Source of the DNA: Burkholderiaceae bacterium
GTDB taxonomy: Bacteria; Pseudomonadota; Gammaproteobacteria; Burkholderiales; Burkholderiaceae_C
Length of the DNA: 6,219 nucleotides
Assembly (NCBI GenBank): GCA_031256125.1
Contig: JAIRRE010000049.1
Span: 1 to 6,219 of the forward strand
Direction: 5' to 3'
Position numbers and translations under genes: made by a program
Notes under the pieces: generated by a model
Seen by the model: only the letters and a program-made list of their open reading frames with translations
Database searches by the model: none
What the model was told of the DNA's origin: nothing
Part shown: positions 1 through 6,174 of the stretch, in pieces
Numbering within the stretch: position 1 is the first letter of the stretch
Layout of the letters: each line of letters starts with the position of its first letter

Positions 1-549
1 CGCCTGCGCGGTGTAATAGTCCTTGGCGGTGACGGCAAACACGGTTTGTAGCGTGGCATTCTGCGTCGCCCGCGCCGCCGCGAGCAAAGCGTTGGCGTTT
101 TCGAGCGTTGCTTCGCGCCCGCCGAAGTCAAACAGCAGCCAGTTCAGCGATATGCCTGTCGAATGCACCCCCGCCGAATAGGCCGCACCCAACGTGGGAT
201 GTCCCTCGACATTGACCAGCGAATTTTCATGTACCGCCTGCCCGTTGGCCGACACGGTAGGCAGGTACGCCGCGCGCGCAGCGCCCACCGCTGCGGCTTG
301 CGCCTTCACGCTATCCCAGGCCTGGCGGGTTTTGGGGTTGCCGCACAAGGCCCGTTCGACTGCTTCGGCCAATTGCAGCGGCCTGCCCGGCGGACCGGAG
401 GGGCAACCGTGGGCGGTCGCAATCATCGACCCGGCGGGCGTGGCGGAAATGTCCTGTTGCGCGCGCAATATGTCGAAGGCGTGGGCCGAAACCACAGCCA
501 GAATGCCAGCCCCAAAGACCAACGCCGCCCGCAACGGCTTACCGCTCAT
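1..549 (-). CDS. tolC: TolC-family outer membrane protein of a T1SS, N-terminal part (3' end beyond the window)
   Basis: Outer membrane channel of the secretion system; in the family a trimer forms a beta-barrel plus periplasmic alpha-helical tunnel that docks on HlyD. The 183 residues visible read through without a stop to the window edge. Residues 1-24 are a signal peptide (basic start, hydrophobic core LVFGAGILAVVSAHA, Ala-X-Ala cleavage site before FDILRAQQ). The first outer-membrane-efflux repeat follows: LQLAEAVERALCGNPKTRQA (about 58-77), a helix rich in Ala to about 95, then the strand-like YLPTVSANGQ and LNWLLFDFGGREATLENANA before the next long helix. Cys49 and Cys69 are the only cysteines seen and could form a disulphide, a pattern I associate with T1SS-type TolC proteins. 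The ATG at 549 lies inside the last codons of the upstream gene (11-bp overlap) and has GGAG 7 nt upstream (557-560), so translation is probably coupled. About 250-300 further residues are expected to the left. Confidence 0.93.
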   Translation of the reverse strand, partial: MSGKPLRAALVFGAGILAVVSAHAFDILRAQQDISATPAGSMIATAHGCPSGPPGRPLQLAEAVERALCGNPKTRQAWDSVKAQAAAVGAARAAYLPTVSANGQAVHENSLVNVEGHPTLGAAYSAGVHSTGISLNWLLFDFGGREATLENANALLAAARATQNATLQTVFAVTAKDYYTAQA

Positions 550-1960
550 GCAGGCTCTCCCGCGAGGTTTGTAGCAGCGGATCGAGGAAATACCCGATCA
601 CGCTGCGCCGTCCGGTCTTGATGTCGGCGGTAACAGCCATGCCGGGCGTGAGGGTGATCCAGCGGTTATCAATTTTGATCCGGTTGGTATTCAGGCGAAT
701 GCGCACCGGAAACATCAGGCCCGATTTTTTGTCCTCCACCGCGTCGTTGGAGACCTCGGTGACCGTGCCCGTCAGGTAGCCGTAGCGGGTATAGGGAAAG
801 GCTTCGATTTTCACGGCGGCGCGCTGACCGACGGCTACGAAACCGACGTCTTTGTTTTGCAATTGCGCTTGCACTTCCAGCGCATCGTCGGGCACGATTT
901 CCATCAGCGATTGCGCCGTCGTCACCACCCCACCCAGCGTATGCACCGACAGTTGCTGGACGGTGCCGGCCACCGGCGCATTCAAGCTTAGCAGCGCCTG
1001 GCGCGTGCGTGCCTTGGTTTCGTCGTCGCCGCTTTGGGTGATCTGTTGGGTATCTTTTTCCAGTTCGTCGAGCTGGTCGTGGCGGAACTTGGAGGCCGTC
1101 GCCTCGACATCGGCGCGTTGCTCGGCAATGCCGGCGGTCAGTTCCTGGGCGTGGCTGCGCTGGGCGGTTAATTCGTGTTCCTTGTCCAGGGCGTTTTGTT
1201 CCTTGTCCAGAAAATCGGTACGCGCCACGTATTTGTCGGACACCAGCGCGCGGTAGGCATCGGCCTGCTGGCGCGCCAGCGGCGCGGTTTGTTGCAGCTT
1301 GGCAATTTCTGCGCGCGTGCCGTCGAGTTCGGCTTGGCGCTTCGAGAGTTCGGCTTGCGCGCTTTGGTACAGGTCGTGGTATTGCTGCCATGCGCCCTCG
1401 GCTTGGCGCTGCGCTTGCTGCATCCGGTCGTCGGGCGCGCCGCGCACCTGCACCACCATCGGCAGCCGGTTGTCCCGCTGCGCCGCCAGCAGCGCATTGG
1501 CGCGCGCCGCGCCCAGTTGGGCATCGAGCCAAGCCGAATGCGCCTTGTCGGCATCGGCGGCGGCCTGCGTGGTGTCGAGCTTCATCAGCAATTGCCCGGC
1601 GGCCACGCGCTCGCCGTCGTGTACTCCAATTTCACGTACCACGCCGGTAATGGCCGGCTGGATGATCTTGACCCGCGCATTGGGAATGAATTTGCCGCTG
1701 GCCGAGACCACGATGTCCAGCCGCCCCGCCAGACCGATCAGCAGAACCACCAGCGCCAGCAGCGCCACGACGCGCATAGTCCAGCGCGGCGCGGGATGCA
1801 CCGGGGTTTCGGCCAATTCCAATTCGGCAGGCAAAAACGCCAATAGATCGGCGTCGCGCGACGGGCGGTCGAGCTGTTCGCGCAGCGCCCACACGTTGCG
1901 CCACACTTGGCCATAACGCCCCAACAAATCGCGCAGGGCTTGTAAACGCAACCAGGCCAT
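539..1960 (-). CDS. hlyD: HlyD-family T1SS membrane fusion (periplasmic adaptor) protein
   Basis: Periplasmic adaptor linking the HlyB ATPase to TolC. The protein has 473 residues, close to the 478 of E. coli HlyD. Residues 1-62 form a cytoplasmic tail, 63-80 one transmembrane helix, 85-130 the first half of the lipoyl domain (SASGKFIPNARVKIIQPAIT, then HDGERVAAGQLLMKLDT), about 132-325 a long alpha-helical hairpin with heptad-like, Gln/Ala/Glu-rich sequence, 327-357 the second lipoyl half (NAPVAGTVQQLSVHTLGGVV), and 359-450 the beta-barrel region ending in GMAVTADIKTG. The end, RRSVIGYFLDPLLQ, is the typical HlyD C-terminus. The frame is open upstream to 2470, but homology begins at the ATG at 1960, 5 bp after the hlyB stop, so the longer reading is an artefact of frame overlap. 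A weak AGGA lies 12 nt upstream of this ATG (1973-1976). The gene overlaps the tolC start by 11 bp. Confidence 0.95.
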   Translation of the reverse strand: MAWLRLQALRDLLGRYGQVWRNVWALREQLDRPSRDADLLAFLPAELELAETPVHPAPRWTMRVVALLALVVLLIGLAGRLDIVVSASGKFIPNARVKIIQPAITGVVREIGVHDGERVAAGQLLMKLDTTQAAADADKAHSAWLDAQLGAARANALLAAQRDNRLPMVVQVRGAPDDRMQQAQRQAEGAWQQYHDLYQSAQAELSKRQAELDGTRAEIAKLQQTAPLARQQADAYRALVSDKYVARTDFLDKEQNALDKEHELTAQRSHAQELTAGIAEQRADVEATASKFRHDQLDELEKDTQQITQSGDDETKARTRQALLSLNAPVAGTVQQLSVHTLGGVVTTAQSLMEIVPDDALEVQAQLQNKDVGFVAVGQRAAVKIEAFPYTRYGYLTGTVTEVSNDAVEDKKSGLMFPVRIRLNTNRIKIDNRWITLTPGMAVTADIKTGRRSVIGYFLDPLLQTSRESLHER

Positions 1961-1965
1961 GATGG

Positions 1966-4086
1966 TTAACCGTCCTGCAAAGCCACCAGACGGGCGTAAT
2001 AGCCGCCCTGAGCCAGCAGCGCCTGGTGGTTGCCCGCCTCCACGATGCGCCCGCGATCCATGGCGACGATATAGTCGGCCCGCCGCACGGCTGTGAGCCG
2101 GTGCGCGATGATGATGACGGTGCGGCCCGCGCATATGGCCTGCATGTTGTTCTGGATGATGCGCTCGGTCTCGAAATCGAGCGCGCTGGTCGCTTCGTCG
2201 AAGACCAAGATGCGCGGGTTGGTCAGCAGCGCGCGGGCAATGGCCAGCCGCTGGCGCTGCCCGCCCGAAAGGTTGCTGCCGTGCTCGCCGACCACGGTGT
2301 CGTAGCCTTCGGGCAGTTCGCAAATGAACTCGTGCGCCCCGGCCAGTTTGGCCACCTCGATCACGTTTTCCAGCGGCGCGCCGGGGTCGATCAGGGCGAT
2401 GTTCTCGCGCACCGAACGGTGAAACAGCAGGTTTTCCTGCAACACCACGCCAATTTGCCGCCGCAGCCACGCCGGGTCGGCCAGCGCCAGGTCGATGCCG
2501 TCGATGCGCACCGCGCCTTGTTCAGGCACATACAGCCGCTGCAATAGCTTGGCCAATGTGCTCTTGCCGGAACCGGAGCGCCCCACGATGCCGATGACTT
2601 GCCCGGCGCCGATTTGCAGCGATAAATCGTCCAGCACCGGCGGTCCGTCGGGCCGGTAGCGAAAGCGGATGTGCTCGAACGCAATATCACCCCGAATCGC
2701 CGGCAGCGCCTGGCGGCTGGGCGGCAACTCGGTGCGCGTATTCAGAATGTCGCCCAGGCGCTGCATCGAAATGCCGATCTGCTGAAAGTCCTGCCACAGT
2801 TGCGCCAGCCGCAGTACCGGCGCGCCCACGCGCTGCGCCATCATGTTGAAGGCGACCAGTTCGCCCACGCTCAAACGCCCGTCGATCACCAGCCGCGCGC
2901 CAAAAAACAGTGTGCCCAGCGTTACCAGTTTGCTCACCAACTGGATCGACTGCTGGCCGACGTTGCCCAATTGATTGACCCGGAAGCCCGCGTTGACGTA
3001 AGCGGCCAATTGCGATTCCCAGCGCCGGATGAACTGCGGCTCCACCGCCATCGCCTTGACCGTTTCGACGCCCGATACAGACTCCACCAAAAACGACTGG
3101 TTGTCCGCGTTGCGCGCGAACTTCTCGTTGAGCCGGGTGCGAAACACCGGTACCAGGAAGGCTGAAATGGCCACATAGACTGGCAGCGAAGCCACCACCA
3201 GCAGCGTCAGCCAGACGCTGTAAATACACATCACGCCAATAAAGACGAACGAAAACGTCAGGTCGATAACCGCCGTCAGCGCCTGGCCGGTAAGAAAGTT
3301 GCGAATGTTTTCCAGCTCGCGCACCCGCGCCACTGTATCGCCCACCCGGCGCACGCCAAAATACGCCAGCGGCAACGCCACCAAATGCCGGAACAGCCGC
3401 GCGCCCAGTTCCACGTCGATGCGGTTTGTAGTGTGGGCGAACACGTAATTGCGCAACCCCGTAAGCAGCACCTCGAAAATCGAACTCGCCAGCAGCGTGA
3501 TGCACACCACGTTGAGCGTGCTGTACGTGCGGTTGACCAGCACCTTGTCCATCACCACCTGGAACATGAGCGGCGAGACCAGGCCAAAAAGCTGCAACAC
3601 CAGCGAGACGCCCAGCACTTCCAGCAGCAACCGCCGGTAACGTACCACCGCCGGAATGAACCACGAAAAATCGAACCGTGCCAGTTCGCCCAAAGTTGAC
3701 GCGCGCGAAGCAAACAGCAGCATTCGGCCAGTGCTGCGCGCGATGACCTCTTCCAGCGGCTGCACCACTGGCGCGGCGGCCCCGGCTTCAAGCACCAGCG
3801 CCGTTTTGCCGTCGGACTTGGCCAGAATAAAGTGCTGCCCGTCGCGCGCAAATGCCAGCGCGGGCAATGGCGTATCGGCTAGCCGCTCGGGCCGCAGAGC
3901 AACGACACGCGCCTTCAGCCCCAAGCTGCGTGCCGTCAGGATCAGATCGTTTTCGGTAAATCGCCTCTCGCCAACAGCCGCCGCGTGCCGCAGTTGCGCC
4001 GCGTCAGCTGCACTGCCGTGGAACCGGGCTATATTCACTACCGCCGAAAGACCAGGGTCTTCGGCGGGCAAGGTTTCCATCGGCAT
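1966..4086 (-). CDS. hlyB: HlyB-type T1SS ABC transporter/permease with inactive C39-like domain
   Basis: Inner membrane exporter that recognises the cargo and powers secretion by ATP hydrolysis. The 706 residues match HlyB (707) in length and order. Residues 1-125 form the C39-peptidase-like domain: where active C39 peptidases have Asp-Cys-Gly, this protein has Asp10-Pro11-Gly12, so it cannot cleave a leader; the GQHFIL segment with His85 is kept. The membrane domain runs from about 140 to 440 (DFSWFIPAVVRYRR, MDKVLVNRTYSTLNV, VELGARLFRHLVALP, RNADNQSFLVESV are near-HlyB). The ATPase has Walker A GRSGSGKST (502-510), Q-loop Gln550, signature LSGGQ (606-610), Walker B ILVFDEA with Glu631, D-loop SALD and H-loop His662. 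The start is the ATG at 4086, 18 bp after the cargo stop; GGAG at 4100-4103 sits 13 nt upstream, a long spacing. An in-frame ATG at 4080 is the alternative. The segment CTTTATGCCGATG around the start recurs, with small changes, in two decayed copies further right. Confidence 0.97.
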   Translation of the reverse strand: MPMETLPAEDPGLSAVVNIARFHGSAADAAQLRHAAAVGERRFTENDLILTARSLGLKARVVALRPERLADTPLPALAFARDGQHFILAKSDGKTALVLEAGAAAPVVQPLEEVIARSTGRMLLFASRASTLGELARFDFSWFIPAVVRYRRLLLEVLGVSLVLQLFGLVSPLMFQVVMDKVLVNRTYSTLNVVCITLLASSIFEVLLTGLRNYVFAHTTNRIDVELGARLFRHLVALPLAYFGVRRVGDTVARVRELENIRNFLTGQALTAVIDLTFSFVFIGVMCIYSVWLTLLVVASLPVYVAISAFLVPVFRTRLNEKFARNADNQSFLVESVSGVETVKAMAVEPQFIRRWESQLAAYVNAGFRVNQLGNVGQQSIQLVSKLVTLGTLFFGARLVIDGRLSVGELVAFNMMAQRVGAPVLRLAQLWQDFQQIGISMQRLGDILNTRTELPPSRQALPAIRGDIAFEHIRFRYRPDGPPVLDDLSLQIGAGQVIGIVGRSGSGKSTLAKLLQRLYVPEQGAVRIDGIDLALADPAWLRRQIGVVLQENLLFHRSVRENIALIDPGAPLENVIEVAKLAGAHEFICELPEGYDTVVGEHGSNLSGGQRQRLAIARALLTNPRILVFDEATSALDFETERIIQNNMQAICAGRTVIIIAHRLTAVRRADYIVAMDRGRIVEAGNHQALLAQGGYYARLVALQDG

Positions 4087-4104
4087 AAAGCGGGTATGAC
4101 TCCG

Positions 4105-5010
4105 TCAGTGCAACGCCGCTGCTAAATGCGCCAACACGTTCTCCACCCCAGTCAGCACGGGCGTGATGTGTGCAGCAACGGACGGCGCGTACGCAGCCAT
4201 CGCCTGTACCAGTTGGGTTACCGGGGAACTGGACGTGCTTGAGGTTGAGGTCGAACTACTGTTTGAGGTCGAACCACTGTTCGAGGTCGAGTTCTGCTGG
4301 GCGGATAAAAGATTTACCACCGTGCCGCCGGTATGGTCTTGCCAGGCTGTTTGCGCTATGGCCGATAAAATCCCCACCAGAGAATTAGATGTAGGACTCA
4401 CACTAGCCGGCGCGGTCAGCGTGGTGGGATTCGTGTCCAGATAGGTTTGCTTTTCTATCGTGGAATACAAAAACGTTGCCGGATCGTTCTGTACGTTGGT
4501 TTCGCTGAATGTGTTGCCAGCGGCGCTCCAGTTGCTGATGGCCTGAGTCACCCCGCCTTGGCTTTGAATTTCACTATCCGCCGCGGCCATACTCGAAATG
4601 GGCATCGAATTTTGCCCATAGCCGCTCAGATTGAACTCCAGTGCGGCCGTCTGCGCCATCCCGCCGCCGAGACTACCGCCGTCGGTCATGATCTGGTAGC
4701 CGGGGTAGTCTTTTTGCACCTGGGCAAGCGCCTGTTGAAAAACAGGCTTTATCGCTTCCCAAGCGGAACCACCTGAATTTAAAAGATCAGACTCATAATT
4801 CACCAGATTGGAACTGCCCCTGAACGCAATCACCACTTGCGAGGTGCTCTGGTTGACAAAAACAGTAAACGCCTCGTTCCCGGATGAATCGGTATCCTGG
4901 CCGTATGGCGCAACCCAGCCTGCGGGTATCGCCCCGCCTCCGTACCCTGCTGTCACGTATGCAGCATTGGATAATTCCGCTGCAGTGAGTGCACTAATTC
5001 CTGTTGCCAT
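4105..5010 (-). CDS. Class 3 lipase-like alpha/beta hydrolase, probable non-RTX cargo of the adjacent T1SS
   Basis: Probable secreted lipase, phospholipase or esterase of 301 residues. A class 3 lipase core is visible: VVIAFRGSSN (59-68, oxyanion strand), the nucleophile elbow Gly111-Gly112-Ser113-Leu114-Gly115, QNDPATFL (174-181; Asp176 is the likely acid) and WQDHTGG (223-229; His226 is the likely base), in triad order Ser-Asp-His. Residues 240-262 are almost only Ser, Thr, Asn and Gly, a flexible linker. The last about 38 residues are Ala/Leu/Val-rich and end in VLAHLAAALH. There is no Sec signal peptide, no cysteine and no GGxGxD nonapeptide repeat. Lack of Cys and of a signal peptide, plus a gene 18 bp upstream of hlyB, fit a T1SS substrate with a C-terminal signal. 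The start is the ATG at 5010, which has AGGAG five nt upstream; a TTG at 5025 lies upstream of that site and is unlikely. The substrate is unknown. Activity is not proven, since the elbow GGSLGGG is slightly off the usual GHSLGG. Confidence 0.87.
   Translation of the reverse strand: MATGISALTAAELSNAAYVTAGYGGGAIPAGWVAPYGQDTDSSGNEAFTVFVNQSTSQVVIAFRGSSNLVNYESDLLNSGGSAWEAIKPVFQQALAQVQKDYPGYQIMTDGGSLGGGMAQTAALEFNLSGYGQNSMPISSMAAADSEIQSQGGVTQAISNWSAAGNTFSETNVQNDPATFLYSTIEKQTYLDTNPTTLTAPASVSPTSNSLVGILSAIAQTAWQDHTGGTVVNLLSAQQNSTSNSGSTSNSSSTSTSSTSSSPVTQLVQAMAAYAPSVAAHITPVLTGVENVLAHLAAALH
4250..4291 (-). repeat. 18-bp tandem DNA repeat encoding the Ser/Thr linker of the lipase-like protein
   Basis: Two 18-bp units, 4250-4267 and 4268-4285 (plus-strand form GTCGAACYACTGTTYGAG, two differences), are followed by the first bases of a third. 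They encode on the minus strand the hexapeptides SNSGST and SNSSST inside the linker at residues 240-262. Slippage between such units could change linker length without breaking the frame. Confidence 0.7.
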
Positions 5011-5098
5011 GATAGCTCCTGTCAAAATTGAGATTAATGAAATCCACCAGCATTTCCGGTTTCAATCCCTTGAAATGGGCGGCATCAACTTCCCTCAT
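4994..5098 (-). CDS. Small ORF (34 aa) in the operon leader, overlapping the lipase start
   Basis: Hypothetical peptide beginning MREVDAAHFKGLKPEMLVD and ending DRSYHGNRN. The ATG is at 5098 and the stop TAG at 4994, 17 bp inside the lipase-like gene, in a different frame. A GAAG about nine nt before the ATG is a weak ribosome binding site. The frame is open further up to a GTG at 5170 (58 codons in that form). The peptide is mixed polar/hydrophobic, could form an amphipathic helix in its middle, and lacks any motif I recognise. Its overlap with the lipase start would allow translational coupling or a leader-peptide role. It may equally be a chance ORF, since the lipase gene has its own strong ribosome binding site. 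Confidence 0.3.
   Translation of the reverse strand: MREVDAAHFKGLKPEMLVDFINLNFDRSYHGNRN
5016..5020 (-). promoter_or_regulatory. Ribosome binding site of the lipase-like gene
   Basis: On the minus strand AGGAG stands five nt before the ATG at 5010 (ACAGGAGCTATCATG). This is the strongest Shine-Dalgarno sequence in the operon. It decides the start codon in favour of 5010 over the TTG at 5025, which would place the site inside the coding region. Confidence 0.85.
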
Positions 5099-5143
5099 CC
5101 TTGCGCACTTCTTACTAACTATTTTCTTTACAAAAATAAACCC

Positions 5144-5168
5144 AAAAGGCTGATCGGATAGACCAGTC
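5144..5168 (-). terminator. Weak hairpin plus T-run in the operon leader (possible attenuator)
   Basis: Read on the minus strand, GACTGGTC (5161-5168) can pair with GATCAGCC (5148-5155) around a five-base loop, with one mismatch and one G-T pair. TTTT follows at once, with a further T-rich run to about 5131. It sits about 40 nt after the predicted transcription start. The stem is short and imperfect, so terminator function is doubtful. Confidence 0.22.
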
Positions 5169-5215
5169 ACCTAGCAACCCATACGACGAAGAAGAAATCG
5201 AGAGCAGCACCCTTT

Positions 5216-5244
5216 ATGCTAGCCCAAGGCCAGACTTTTGTCAA
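5216..5244 (-). promoter_or_regulatory. Sigma-70 promoter for the T1SS operon
   Basis: On the minus strand a perfect -35 box TTGACA (5239-5244) is separated by exactly 17 bp from TAGCAT (5216-5221; four of six matches to TATAAT). Transcription would start near 5209 and give a leader of about 200 nt before the lipase ATG at 5010. It is the best promoter match I see upstream of the operon. It lies directly beside the IS30-like remnant, so the -35 box may come from the element's end. Confidence 0.6.
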
Positions 5245-5366
5245 GACTTGGCGATTTCGAATTCGAAGTGCAACACCCTAACATCGGGTAAGTTGCACCC
5301 ATGGGAACACACTACACACACCTGCATCCGAAAGAGAAATGCTCACGTATGCAGCGCATATTCTAA
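5245..5366 (+). mobile_element. Probable remnant of the 5' end of an IS30-family element with truncated transposase start
   Basis: On the plus strand an ATG at 5301 opens a 21-codon frame starting MGTHYTHLHPKEKC and stopping at 5366. IS30-family transposases commonly begin with Met-Gly-(Thr/Lys)-x-Tyr-x-x-Leu followed by a charged Glu/Arg-Lys stretch, then a helix-turn-helix. Here the likeness ends after about 14 residues and the frame closes, so the gene is truncated or interrupted. The 50 bp before the ATG contain the inverted repeat at 5268-5298 and an A/T-rich stretch that could be the element's end. No right end, target duplication or transposase core (DDE) is present in the window. The assignment rests on a short N-terminal likeness and is tentative. 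Confidence 0.35.
5268..5298. repeat. Inverted repeat (hairpin) ahead of the truncated transposase ORF
   Basis: GTGCAAC (5268-5274) and GTTGCAC (5292-5298) are perfect inverted copies. The next inner bases ACCC (5275-5278) and GGGT (5286-5289) also pair, with a two-base bulge at 5290-5291, so up to 11 pairs can form around a seven-base loop. It could be subterminal structure of an insertion element or a control of its translation. Confidence 0.6.
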
Positions 5367-5388
5367 GGAACACTCGCTCAAAAAGTTT

Positions 5389-5460
5389 ACCGTTCGTCGG
5401 ACGTGGGATACCGTTCGTCGGACGGGGGATACCGTTCGTCGGACAGGCAACACCGTTGGT
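5389..5460. repeat. 21-bp tandem repeat array, three units plus a partial fourth, each with a dyad
   Basis: Units start at 5389, 5410 and 5431 with the shared core ACCGTTCGTCGGAC; a degenerate partial copy (ACCGTTGGTCG) starts at 5452. The first two units differ at one base, the third diverges in its last part. In unit 2 the 15-mer CCGTTCGTCGGACGG is a near-perfect palindrome with one mismatched pair (T-G in RNA). The period of 21 bp equals two helical turns, so dyads would face the same side of the DNA, as in arrays of protein-binding sites. In one plus-strand frame (5248-5514, TTG start) the unit reads as the heptapeptide TVRRTGD/N, but I see no good start or family for that ORF. Confidence 0.85.
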
Positions 5461-5651
5461 CGCCTCGCCCAGGAACTAGCGGCACTCATTCAACAAGTTT
5501 GCCCTTGTCCGTAGATGTACCGTGGCGCGGCGGAATTGGCCGCTTTTGCCACTGAGCGGTGGTGATTTGTTACCGGGAGGGAGAAGGCGCGCCAACGCTT
5601 GCGCATCCGTCCCTCACCGAATCCTCGGGCTTAGGTGATCGGGCAGATGCC
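5461..5651. other. Stretch without a recognisable gene
   Basis: Apart from the possible plus-strand hairpin at 5527-5547, no gene or known element is recognised here. Short frames run through on both strands, for example a minus-strand frame beginning MRKRWRAFSLPVTNHH, but none has a good ribosome binding site or a motif. The stretch separates the repeat array from the first decayed hlyB start. Confidence 0.5.
5527..5547 (+). terminator. Possible weak intrinsic terminator
   Basis: GCGGC (5527-5531) and GCCGC (5539-5543) pair around a seven-base loop and are followed by TTTT (5544-5547) on the plus strand. The stem has only five pairs. It lies 13 bp after the stop of the repeat-containing plus-strand frame. 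Chance occurrence in GC-rich DNA is quite possible. Confidence 0.2.
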
Positions 5652-5683
5652 GAGGTTTTCAGCAGACAAGGTTTCATCGGCAT
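5652..5683 (-). pseudogene. Remnant of the hlyB start (decayed copy 1)
   Basis: On the minus strand the bases around the ATG at 5683 (CGCTTTATGCCGATG) repeat those around the intact hlyB start at 4086, and likeness continues through AAACCTTG and GAAAACC for about 32 bp before it is lost. One G of the GATGGAAACC stretch is missing, which shifts the frame at codon 3, so no HlyB protein can be made. It stands 18 bp after the stop of the cargo remnant at 5702, the same spacing as between the intact lipase-like gene and hlyB. Confidence 0.75.
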
Positions 5684-5701
5684 AAAGCGCGTGCGCCCCT
5701 G

Positions 5702-5830
5702 TCAGTGTGCCGCTGCGGCCAAGTACGCTAAGCGTGGTCTCCAGCTCAGTAACCAGCACCTGCGCAGTACTCAGTACTGGCCGGCGTTGGCGGCACGCAG
5801 GTGACCATCATCTGCACCAATTCGACCCAG
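5702..5830 (-). pseudogene. Decayed C-terminal end of a second copy of the lipase-like cargo gene
   Basis: Minus-strand translation gives, across at least two frame changes, a protein tail parallel to the intact one: ELVQMMVTCVPPTPA matches QLVQAMAAYAPSVAA, QVLVTELETTLSVL matches TPVLTGVENVL, and LAYLAAAAH followed by TGA (5702-5704) matches the final LAHLAAALH. The catalytic part of the lipase is absent; likeness stops near 5830. The gene is thus both truncated and frameshifted. It precedes the first hlyB start remnant exactly as the intact gene precedes intact hlyB. Confidence 0.72.
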
Positions 5831-5910
5831 TATTCATGACTATAAATAGAGAAGCCTTGATATCTTCCCCCCTCTGCTGCCGGGCCTGTTATCCGCTTTC
5901 CCGGAATGTC
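5831..5910. other. Junction between two decayed duplication units
   Basis: No gene is recognised in these 80 bp. Cargo-like sequence has ended on the left and hlyB-like sequence begins on the right, so a recombination or deletion junction must lie here. Reading leftward on the minus strand, a frame from the hlyB remnant runs through this stretch into the cargo remnant, giving a chance chimeric ORF of 70 codons (5958-5746). Confidence 0.45.
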
Positions 5911-6159
5911 GGTCAGCGGTTGCACCACCGGCGTGGCTGCTCCGGCTTCGAGTACCAACGCCGTTTTACCGTCAGACTTGGCCAGAATGAAGTGCTGCCC
6001 GTCTCGCGCGCGAGCGCCAGCGCGGGCAACGGCGTATCGGCCACGCCGCCAGGATCAGATCGCTTTCGGTAAATCGCCCCGCGTCGGCAGCCGCTACGCC
6101 ATGAAACCGCGCAATATCACCAACGCCGAAAGACCGGGGGCTTCAGTTTCCATCGGCAT
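5911..6159 (-). pseudogene. Remnant of the hlyB N-terminal domain (decayed copy 2)
   Basis: This copy matches intact hlyB from its ATG (here 6159) to about residue 111. It begins MPMETEAPGLSAL (intact MPMETLPAEDPGLSAV). Further pieces in other frames are FTESDLIL (intact FTENDLIL), VADTPLPALA (intact LADTPLPALA) and QHFILAKSDGKTALVLEAGA, then TPVVQPL. At least two larger deletions (roughly 50 and 30 bp by eye) and several frame changes have removed about 87 bp net. Only the C39-like domain is represented; no membrane or ATPase sequence follows. It begins 15 bp after the stop of the cargo tail at 6175. Confidence 0.85.
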
Positions 6160-6174
6160 AAAAGGCAGTGGCCG

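Noticed and set aside
163..621. Plus-strand frames opposite the tolC, hlyD and hlyB genes (for example 163-621, 1175-1846, 2671-3165)
   Set aside because: They are antisense to well-supported genes, are rich in Arg, Ala, Gly and His, and show no motif or ribosome binding site.
539..2470. Long minus-strand frame of 643 codons starting at 2470
   Set aside because: Only the part from the ATG at 1960 has HlyD homology. The part before it lies inside the hlyB ATPase coding region in another frame and is Arg/Ala-rich filler typical of GC-rich shadow frames.
1966..4086. Bacteriocin-type exporter that cleaves a double-glycine leader
   Set aside because: The catalytic Cys of the C39 domain is replaced by Pro11 and the cargo shows no double-glycine leader peptide; overall sequence is HlyB-like.
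5389..5460. CRISPR array
   Set aside because: The 21-bp units abut with no unique spacers of regular length, and no cas gene is present.
5248..5514. Plus-strand ORF of 88 codons containing TVRRTGD heptads
   Set aside because: It needs a TTG start without a ribosome binding site and crosses the inverted repeat, the transposase start in another frame and the tandem repeat array. The heptads are simply the 21-bp DNA repeat translated.
5746..5958. Minus-strand ORF of 70 codons joining hlyB-like and cargo-like sequence
   Set aside because: It starts inside the hlyB remnant and ends in the frameshifted cargo remnant; both halves are better explained as pseudogene pieces that happen to be in one open frame.
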